A stretch of 64,000 nt of DNA from Thamnidium elegans (taxonomy: Eukaryota; Mucoromycota; Mucoromycetes; Mucorales; Mucoraceae), in contig JAIXMG010000001.1 of NCBI GenBank assembly GCA_025201345.1, positions 434,001 to 498,000 of the forward strand, written 5' to 3'. The position numbers were made by a program, and so were the translations under genes. Under the pieces are notes generated by a model. That model did no database searches. It was not told the origin of the DNA and saw only the letters and a list, made by a program, of their open reading frames with translations. Positions 56,070 to 64,000 of this stretch are shown here, in pieces (position 1 is the first letter of the stretch; the number at the start of each line of letters is the position of its first letter).

Positions 56070-57570
56070 GGAGGTACTTACGTCGTAATGCTTCTACAGA
56101 GAGATCAGATATCCAAAGCGCACGATTCACTTGACCCATAGGTAAACTAATACTAGTGATATTCATTACTTGCGACGCAGTTTGAATAGCGCGATAAAAG
56201 AACGAATTTTCATTATCCTTGAGTTGAATCAAAACTTGCGGCTGAATAAACTTTAATAAGCGAGTAACAGGTACCGTATAGTCTATACCACTTTCGTCTA
56301 CACCACCACGATTATATGCCGTTGATAGATCATGTACAAACACCTTATTATTATACTGACACTCTACTCTATCCAAAAGATCTTGAAACATAGTATACGA
56401 TAACCCATCGGTTAAAATGACGTGTATTTGTTGATGTTGCAATAGCTTGCATACAAGCGACATAAACTCAAAAGCGTGTGCATAACCGTCTAATAAAACC
56501 ATCAACACATTACCTTTTGCTATCTTTTGTCTGTCTACAACATGCGGTAAAACCGAATGAAAATTAGCATGTCGCAATATAAAATTCCAATTAGTGCAAA
56601 ATGAAGAGGTAGTGATTGGCTTTAATTTGGATGGAATAACAATAGAATTAATATTGGCGCTGTATAAAAGGGAGTTACTGATAAAATAGGCTAGTGGTAA
56701 ATCAAGTGCATTCGAATTTAATTCTTGGTGTAAGGTGTGAAGCCAAGATGTACGTAATAACCATGAACCGTGAATCATGTCTACTTTACGAGAGGTAGCA
56801 ATCGTACTTGATAAAAAACATTCAAGTTTATTACTCTTGGTGTGTAATACTGCAGCTTGATAACCAATTAAGGTCGATTTATACTCGTCAGTTTTTAATA
56901 GACCGTAGGTGGAATAAATATACTCGTTTTCAGGGATAACGTAAGGTTCTAATATCCAAGTATATTCTGTAGTGATGATAGATGAACTTGGCTGTGTGAC
57001 AAGCCAGGATGCGTCACGTACTTGATAAAATTCTTTGTTGACAATAGGTATCATGGAACGAATAAACGTAACTGGAATGTGACTAGATTGAACCATTGAT
57101 TTCAGTTTCTCCTTGATACTAGCATCACTATACAATATATGAATTGATTTAGGTTCCATCGATTGTAATAGAATAGCGTTCATTTGTGTTTCTAATACGT
57201 CTTGTTCTGCTGTCGCTTGTATTAAAACAGTAAGGTCTGCGATAGGTTTCTTTGTTGACTCTTCTTTTTCATCATCTTCTTTGTTTAATATAGTTTGACC
57301 TATTTGAGATAACAAGGCATCGATTTCTTTACCACTATGACCTTGTTGTAACTGCTGCTTTTGCATATTTGTAAATAATGTGACATCTTCTTTTATCACA
57401 GCCTTGTGTTTAAAAGCAGTGGGTTCATAATCTCCTGTTAATGTGGCACCTTCATTTGTATAACAGTATAGAAAATAAGTCCAGAAACCAAGAAATATTG
57501 TGACAATCACTATCCAGCAAAACCGAGTTATTTTTCGGTGCGGGTATAAAGATTTTAATGCTCCTGTCAT
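54924..57570 (-). CDS. Type II membrane glycosyltransferase, GT2-like, about 853 residues
   Basis: Two exons (57570-56082 and 55996-54924) join in phase. The ATG at 57570 is chosen because it opens a short basic cytosolic tail (MTGALKSLYPHRKITRF) before one membrane anchor (CWIVIVTIFLGFWTYFLYCY), the form of a Golgi or ER type II enzyme. The N-terminal luminal half has a divergent Rossmann-like segment (LTVLIQATAEQDVLETQMNA). The C-terminal half is a clearer GT-A domain: LDLVVITDRRPESLSRLL, then GVLLEDDIELSP with the metal-binding acidic triplet, SGYDARAPYATQVPCSWGAV, and a conserved WKKYFIEL. Similar two-part proteins occur in fungi and plants with unknown substrate. The intron carries about 27 A at 56038-56067 on the plus strand and has two AG acceptors three bases apart. 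A 13-G run lies upstream at 57717-57729. Confidence 0.85.
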
Positions 57571-58260
57571 TTTTACTTTTATATAAGGAAAAAGGAAAAA
57601 GAAAGAAAGTAAAAAAAAAACAAGCTTATTTATATATAAAATGCAAGTAAATTTACTCTCGGTATTAGCACAGTAAAAAGAGAGAGGGAGAGGAGCTAAT
57701 AACAAAACAAAAAAAAGGGGGGGGGGGGGAGAAAGTGTTCAAGGGGTGCTTGAACGTATTTTATATAAATAAAAGTATACAGTTTAAATCGGTCTTGCTC
57801 GTAAAAAAAGTATCTTGTTTACTTTTATAAACTGCATAATATGATTGGTAAAGAAATATACATATATATTTGCAGCAGTATGATATATCAAGTAAGGATA
57901 TCCTCTTTTGCCACCTTGCCCTTTTTTTCTTTTTTTTTTACACAAAGTGGTGTAACATGTATCGTATGACAAAGGGGATATCATTTTCTCCTACAAGATA
58001 GACTTTTATTATTATTACGGCTTGGTTAGGTAAGGAATTATAAGATAGGCAATTTGAACTTTACACAATAAAATAATCTTTATTACGCAAATTATCAAGG
58101 ATGACTTTTTTTAATGATCACAAGACAAAGGATAATAAGTAAATAACTGAAAGAAGGCGATCGTTTACAATTGGGATTATTATTATTTTTATTGTTGTTA
58201 TTAAAACTATATACAAAGAGAAATGAAAGAGGATATACGAAGAAGGAAAAAAAAAATGTG
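57571..58260. other. Spacer between two minus-strand genes
   Basis: It contains the 13-G run (57717-57729), AT-rich sequence and the 3' flank of the PQ-loop gene. Frames here are short and AT-driven. No gene seen. Confidence 0.5.
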
Positions 58261-59370
58261 TTATTGACTAGTTGGAACTCGAGATAATATAGTAACCATT
58301 TTACTATTGGTATTTTTTCTATAGTACATGAATTGAGCAAAGATAATAGAATCTAGAAACAAAGTACCGACACTACCAGCTAAATAAGGAAGTGCTTCTA
58401 AAAAAGTACGTCTTGTGTGTCCAGGATGAAGAAGGATACTTGCGGCGTAAGTCATGTTACCACCAACTGAGAAATTAAATAAGGCCAGTGAAAGTCCAAG
58501 CGTAGATTGACGCTTATAGTTTTTAATGATTTGTGGTACACGAGAAACCAAATAAAATGCTGTACACATCCAAGCTAACAACCAGCCAATTGTTATATGT
58601 GAATCATAATCTTGCATCTTTATGGTCCCTGTATCCGTAGTCAAAGCATTAGTAGACCCTAAACCTAATTTACATCCAAATAGTAATAATCCCATGAAGG
58701 CTGTTGTTGTCTTATTATCTGTAGATCCATAATTGGAAGCGGAAGAAGAGATATCGGTCATGGGTCTAGTAAATGTAGCTTCTTCATCGTCATCTGATAT
58801 TTTCATTATTTCGTCTGTGCACGCGATATCACCTTTACCGTAATGAAAATACTGAAAAAGTAAGATAATATCCGTCATTACAAAGTAACAAGCCAAGTAA
58901 ATTTGAAAGGGAAGTTGATGATTCAATACGCAACTAAACATATTTCCCAAATCACCTACGTATACGTAATGTTTAGTAAAAAAGGGAGGGGGAGTTAAAG
59001 TTTCATAAAAATAATAAACATACCAGCCAACCAAAAATATAACAAATAAGATGAAAGACCATCGGCAGACTTTAATTTATAATTTTCCATCATTTGACTA
59101 ATAATAATAAGTACACACATATATACTTACTTTATAATATAATAATACTTACGGTACTTGAGCATTTAACCAACAAAAAATAGAAGCGTATCCAAGGAAA
59201 ATACTGAAAGCATCCTGGTATCCATAAACACATGAGCCAAATACGGACTGTAAAAGAAATAATTAATTTTCCTGACAGATAAATTTCAATCCCCTATTTT
59301 TTTTTTAAAAAATACTTGCGTAAATCCATTGAATGTAAGCTGTAGTATTTTCATGAGGAATACACTCCAT
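58261..59370 (-). CDS. PQ-loop repeat transporter (Ypq/Rtc2-like vacuolar amino-acid exporter)
   Basis: Four exons (59370-59320, 59247-59153, 59097-59024, 58955-58261) give 304 residues with about seven hydrophobic helices. The first PQ motif is LNAQVPQMMENYKLKSADGLS, split by an intron inside Pro. The second is LVSRVPQIIKNYKRQSTLGLS. WLAGDLGNMFSCVL follows the first loop. Yeast Ypq1-3 and Rtc2 export basic amino acids from the vacuole; animal PQLC2 does so in lysosomes. An acidic, Ser/Thr-rich cytosolic loop (EIMKISDDDEEATF) separates the halves. Intron 1 fits only as a GC-AG intron (TAC, then GCAAGT at 59319): with the nearby GT the next exon would be out of frame. Confidence 0.9.
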
Positions 59371-60717
59371 TTTTTTTTTTGTAAAAGAATAAAGTAAAAA
59401 GGAAAAAAGAAAAAGAAAAAGGTCCCTGTTAAATCATAATAATGAAGAAAAAAAAAAAAATATTTTATACAAAAAAAAAAAAAAAAGTCCAATCAGCAAC
59501 AATAGACAAAAATTTCCTTTTCTAGTATCTCAATCAAGGGAGATTCAAGGTTTTAAAAATAGTGATGATCTCCTCTTCCAAGTATGCACCGGAAGAGAAG
59601 CAAAATGATACGATGTATATAATCCTTTTTGTTGTTAATCTTGCATTATTATCTTGATATGCTTACTTTTGATCTCCAAAAGAGAGATATATATATACTG
59701 AATAGTTTTAGTATTTAATATATACTGTATGTACCTTGTTGTCTATCAACTTACCTTTTTTAGTTTGCTTTAAATACGATCATCAACTTTTTTTTTTTTT
59801 TTTTTTATTCCAGAGAAATATGTGTAACAAAGAAGAAAAAACTTTCTTGTACTACTTGTATTTTTCTTTTTTTTTTCATTTTAAATATATATTCAAGCAA
59901 TTGCAATTGTTTAATACATCTTCTCGTGCCTTTCAATTTATCTTTTTATTTCTTTGAAATGGTAAAAAGTCTACACTTCTTTTGTGTGTGTGTTTGTATG
60001 GGTGTGGGTGGGTGAGATCTAATACAGCGGTACTTTTCCGTCTTATTTATAGGCAAGGGTAGCACCATTACACACAACATGGATATACGGTAACGAAAAC
60101 TGAAATCAGTTTTTATTAAATATATTTGTATATTTCTTGTCATACTAAAAGTAACTTGGAGGTCTCACGTAGCACATTGTACCACACACAACTTAAACTT
60201 TTTTTCCCGCTTACCAAAGTTCGAGCCGGACGTTCCTGGATAGCAGTAATGAATAAGATCGTCTTTTCTATTTGTTTACTTTGCGAGAAAAAAAAAACGC
60301 AGCACTGCTATCTTTACGTATATACATATATATATAAAAGATATAGTGATTTCGAGGTATAGAATAAAACTAAAAAAAAAAAAAAAAAAAAATTGGGGCT
60401 AAATAAGAGAGAACTAATAAACTTATTACATTTTATCCAGATGGAAATGCAAGGAAATATTTTAAAGAAAAAAAAAAGTTTACATAAACACTACCAAAAT
60501 GCATTGTACTTTCTTTATTTTGAACTCAATTGAGTTACAAGTTTTTTTTTTTTTTACGCGTTTTTACTATAGTATTGCGTTATAGAAAAGGTTTAAATAC
60601 TTTAAATACAGAGTGTTAATAGCTCCAAACACATATACGCGTAAAATAGTAGCTTTGAATGGTAAGAAATACTTGTGCTTATCTAGCCTCAGAAATAGAA
60701 TTTATTTTTCCCTTCCT

Positions 60718-60749
<32 letters not shown>

Positions 60750-61954
60750 GATAGGGAGGTTTTATAAATGTTTATATTCACAAAAAAAAAATGGTGATAC
60801 TTTAATGCCTTCAAATAGCAATTCCAAAGAGATGGTGCAGGGCAACATCCTGTATCGCTTTTTGCGAGGCTCAGTCAATCAGAAAAAAGTATTAAACTTT
60901 GATGACTTAGTAGTATTTACTTTTTTTTTCTGGTTTAATTATAGGCAGAATTTTCGTACATAATATATATACAATATATATATATATATCTCAATAACTT
61001 ATCGTACAGGTTTTTTTTTCGGTCTGTACTGTGTGACAGAATAATAGAATGAAGCTTTTTCTCGAATTGATTTCTCAATTGTGAAATTTACAAATATTAA
61101 TTATGCCTTCTCTACAAGACCACAGTGTCAAACTTTATCCTGACCATTTTTAAAAAATGCTGTTTATACGTGAAAAAGTCCTTTTCGTTTTCTTCTCTGC
61201 TGCTGGCCGCTTGATTAGTTTGGCCGTGTCAAAATTCTAGTCTAGTGTAACATGTCTTACACTTGAAAAAAAAAGAGAGAAAGAGAAAAAAGTAAAAAAG
61301 AAAAATTAATTTTTTTTTAACGCTGACAAAAAAAAGAAAAAAGTCGATAAAATCTTAATGACGCGTTTCGCATATTTGTGTACTCGATATGGGAAAAGAT
61401 AAACAAAATAGTGATTACTAAGATTTCTGAGATATATATTATCGCAATTGTGCATCAAATACTTCTGGTAAATAAAGTTTTTCTGCGTGTTTCAAATGGC
61501 TTGATATCAAGCATGCGAAAAGCGATACTTTCTTTATTTTTGCAGGCCTTTTTTTCTCTCTTTTAACAAAAGCGCTTGTAAGAAAAAAAAAAAAAAAAAA
61601 AGTTCCCTATCTTGCATATCTTAGCATGCCTTTCGGTAATTTTTCAACCAATTATTTTATCGAAAAAATTGACAGTTACCAGGCAAAAAATCTTTTTTTA
61701 GCGTTCCAATGACTAATGGGACACCGTGAAATTTTTCTTAAATGAAAGGCTAAATCTGAGTCATAAAGTGACTTGTTTTAATATGAAAAAGTTTTTTTTT
61801 TTAATGACAGTTATCCAATCAATACATGGACCCGTCACAATTAAAAAATCAATATAAATAACAAAAAAAAATTACTAAATAAAATTTTTTTTTTACAGAG
61901 TGGAACCATATAAACTACTTTTTTTTACAGAGTGGAACCTCTTATAGTAATCTA
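59371..61954. other. 2.6-kb gene-poor region
   Basis: Homopolymers dominate (T-run of about 28 at 60721-60749, A-runs near 60373-60392 and 61581-61600). One plus-strand stretch at about 60806-60925 (MPSNSNSKEMVQGNILYRFL...) reads like protein but has no neighbours to make a gene. The final 150 bp form the threonine aldolase promoter: CCAAT at 61815-61819, ATATAAATA at 61852-61860, and a duplicated ACAGAGTGGAACC. Confidence 0.5.
61895..61939 (+). repeat. Tandem duplicated acceptor-like element in the threonine aldolase leader
   Basis: T-run plus ACAGAGTGGAACC occurs at 61895-61907 and again at 61927-61939, exactly 32 bp apart. Each copy reads as a polypyrimidine tract followed by CAG, so the pair could be two competing 3' splice sites or a small recent tandem duplication. 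It ends 15 nt before the ATG. Confidence 0.7.
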
Positions 61955-63209
61955 ATGTCCTTTACAAGAAACTTACTTGCTACACCTCGTCGCTTATTTT
62001 CAACCACAGTGGCTCCTCATGCTTACTACACAAGCTCTTTGGTCTCGGATCAGGTTGTCAAGAAGGTAGATCCTGCCGCTAAACTCTATGACTTTAGAAG
62101 TGATACTGTAACTGCCCCTACTGATGAAATGTTTGACCTTATGAAAAGTGCCTCTCGTTCAGATGATGTCTTTCAAGTAAGTTTTTTTTTTTTGCAAGGT
62201 AAACAAATGTATATTAACTTTATTTTTTCTTTCTTATTAGGAAGACAAGTCTGTAAATGATCTTCAAGACTATATGGCTGAGGTTACTGGTCATGAGGCT
62301 GCTCTCTTCTGTGCTAGTGGAACTATGACAAACCAGTTGGCTCTTCGTACCCATTTAATTACTCCTCCTCATTCAGTCGTTTGCGATTCTCGTGCTCACG
62401 TATTTTTGTGGGAAGCTGGTGGACTTGCTGTTCATTCTCGTGCGTCTGTCTCCCCTGTTATTGCTGCCAACGGTATCCATGTTACTAAAGAAGAGATTGA
62501 GTCAAATCTTTTGGGTGAAGATATCTATTCTGCTCCTACACGTGTTGTATCTCTTGAAAACACTTTAAACGGTATGATCTTCCCTGTTGAAGAAATGGCC
62601 AAAATTTCCAATATGGCACGTAACCGCGGTCTTGCTATGCATTTGGATGGTGCTCGTCTCTGGAATGCTTCTCAAGAGACCGGGACATCTCTTAAAGAAT
62701 ACGGTAAACTCTTTGACTCCATGTCTCTTTGTCTTTCCAAGGGTGTTGGAGCTCCTATCGGTTCTATCGTCGTTGGTAATGCCAAGTTTATTGACCGTGT
62801 TCGTTATAACCGTAAGCTCTTTGGTGGTGGATGGAGACAAGCTGGTTTTATGGCTGTTGCTGCTCAGTATGGTATCGACAAGATTGTTCCTACCATGAAG
62901 GAAACTCATAAACTTGCCAAGTATTTGGCTGACCAACTTGTTGCTATGGGTATCGATCTTCAAATTCCTTGTCATACCAGTATGGTCTTCATTGATACTA
63001 CACGCAGTGGACTCCAAATCGAACGTGACCTTATTCCTGCATTGGCCGAACGTAATATCAAGATCGGTGGTATGGGTCATAAGGCCCGTATTGTTTTACA
63101 TCATCAAATTGATCGTCAAGGTGTTGATTCTCTTTTGGAGGTTGTTCGCAACGCTATGGCTATGCGTGAACAAGATGATTTACGGCTTACTTCAAGTGCT
63201 TCCGCTTAA
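61955..63209 (+). CDS. GLY1: L-threonine / L-allo-threonine aldolase
   Basis: Two exons (61955-62176 and 62241-63209) give 396 residues. The PLP-enzyme signatures are YDFRSDTVTAPTDEMF with DDVFQED across the intron, ASGTMTNQLALRTHL, MHLDGARLWNA with the Asp that holds the cofactor ring, and LCLSKGVGAPIGS with the Schiff-base Lys. It cleaves threonine to glycine and acetaldehyde and is a main glycine source in fungi. Unlike yeast Gly1, this protein has an extra ~40-residue N-terminus (MSFTRNLLATPRRLFSTTV) rich in Arg, Ser and Thr, which looks like a mitochondrial presequence. Many codons end in C, suggesting high expression. The promoter shows CCAAT and TATA-like elements at about 140 and 100 nt upstream. 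Confidence 0.93.
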
Positions 63210-63789
63210 AGTATACCCAACCAATTCATAAATCATCCCCCACATGTAAACCTCATCTATATCACATACTCGCATCCTAATATTTACGTTTTCATTATTA
63301 TAATAAAAATAATGATTTTGTTTATTCTATAAATATAACGACTTCCTAAAAAAAAAAAAAAAAAAAAAAAAAACGTAACAAGTAGTATTATTCAGCTAAA
63401 AGCGTCTTACTGAGAATCAATAAGATCCAGGGCAAGACACATTATGTTCCAAGAAACATGTTCAATGAAAAAAGAGACATTTTCAGTTTTTCGTAAATCT
63501 AGCGTATGAACTTTGCAAGTATCCCGCACTTATAGTATATGCATTTTTATTTTTTAAAAAAAACACTTCTGTCTTATATAATCCGCCCTTCTTCAGCGTA
63601 ATAAGGAACTCGTATATAGAACTTGTACATAGAATACTTATGATTCAATTATAGTAAATATTCTTCCTGGTAGTCTGTAGTCAGAAATTTTTATTGAAAA
63701 AAAAAGCGGCATTTTTTTCCTGCTACCGGCAAATGCAGCTTGAAGTAAAAAGGAAAAAAGTATATGATCTTTTTTTTTTTTTTGAAGAG
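63210..63789. other. Spacer after threonine aldolase
   Basis: AT-rich with an A-run of about 25 (63349-63373). No coding sequence supported. Confidence 0.5.
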
Positions 63790-63925
63790 TTAGATTACCA
63801 TCATTATCATTGTTTTCTGTTCAGGAACTAGTTATTTTTATAAGTAAATTTATAGTTATGAATATAAACTCCTTTCATTTTTACCTGTAACGAATGTAAA
63901 CGGATGTCCACACAATTCACAGTTC
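63790..63925 (-). CDS. Partial RING-CH (MARCH/Doa10-like) protein fragment
   Basis: On the minus strand a 41-nt exon (63925-63885) bounded by TTGCTTAG and GTAAAA encodes NCELCGHPFTFVT. This is the second CxxC and following aromatic stretch of RING-CH ubiquitin-ligase domains such as Doa10. The rest of the gene would lie beyond the right edge. Splicing to the next acceptor (63827) adds VPEQKTMIMMVI and a stop at 63790, so as read the protein ends soon after the RING. Either a longer intron skips to an exon I did not identify, the protein is naturally short, or this is a relic. Only the short motif supports the call. Confidence 0.35.
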
Positions 63926-64000
63926 CTAAGCAACGTAAAAAAAAAGGTTATTATCAGTTTATATATATATAATTTCATACATACATTTTTTCACTGTGGT

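Noticed and set aside
57571..57705. 45-residue in-frame extension before the chosen start of the large glycosyltransferase
   Set aside because: It begins in low-complexity DNA beside the G-run, and the Met at 57570 gives a standard short basic tail before the membrane anchor.
60210..60240. GTTCGAGCC, resembling a tRNA T-loop
   Set aside because: The flanking bases do not pair and no cloverleaf can be drawn.
60613..60963. 116-codon plus-strand frame
   Set aside because: Its middle is a T-run coding poly-Phe; the remaining part is too short to support a gene.
62565..63080. 171-codon minus-strand frame
   Set aside because: Antisense of the threonine aldolase coding exon; no domain.

Overview
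The window is AT-rich nuclear DNA of a fungus, most likely an early-diverging one (Mucoromycota, probably Mucorales). The evidence is: many genes split by short GT...TAG introns of about 50-100 nt; long A/T homopolymers; a GPI-type chitin deacetylase; a LIM-RhoGAP protein; GT62 mannosyltransferase and Dal5-type transporter genes; and no operons, rRNA, tRNA, CRISPR array or intact transposon that I could recognise. The phylum is inferred from gene style and content, not shown by a marker gene. I rebuilt spliced models by hand, checking that each junction has GT/AG and keeps phase.

Layout. 1-7.4 kb: 3' end of an RGS/Rax1-like membrane protein, an FLVCR-type MFS transporter, a FAR-17a/AIG1 protein, a GT62 Golgi mannosyltransferase and a SWIRM-domain protein. 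7.4-12 kb: gene-poor. 12-25 kb: dynamin Dnm1, LIM-RhoGAP Lrg1, the PCNA unloader Elg1 and a single-exon RPAP1. 25.6-31.6 kb: a small CxxC-repeat protein, Npr2, chitin deacetylase and Tim9. 31.6-33.6 kb: gene-poor with a possible relic. 33.6-40.1 kb: a Dal5-type transporter, a class-V aminotransferase, Tim22 and a glutaredoxin. 40.1-42 kb: decayed coding sequence. 42-50 kb: a nuclease-helicase fusion and Gde1. 50.4-54.7 kb: mitochondrial ferredoxin, Mic10, an EF-hand protein and the pyruvate dehydrogenase E1 alpha subunit. 54.9-59.4 kb: a large type II glycosyltransferase and a PQ-loop transporter. 59.4-62 kb: gene-poor. 62-63.2 kb: threonine aldolase. A RING-CH fragment lies at the right edge.

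Themes. Mitochondrial biogenesis is well represented: Tim9 and Tim22 (both in carrier-protein import), Yah1-type ferredoxin, Mic10, Pda1, Dnm1 and perhaps glutaredoxin. A second group is wall and Golgi glycan chemistry (GT62, chitin deacetylase, large GT, Lrg1). A third is nutrient and phosphate sensing (Npr2, Gde1, Dal5-like, PQ-loop). Neighbouring genes are often convergent with 90-300 bp between stops.

The most unusual locus is the roughly 1297-residue fusion at 42.0-46.2 kb: a RecB/Cas4-like PD-(D/E)xK nuclease with a four-cysteine iron-sulfur pattern joined to an SF1 helicase. Other points to check are a 10-nt microexon in DNM1, a GC-AG intron in the PQ-loop gene, frame discontinuities in the SWIRM and GT62 genes, a Tim9 with a poly-Q tail encoded by its own exon, and a small protein made of a duplicated C-x2-C-x9-C-x2-C module.
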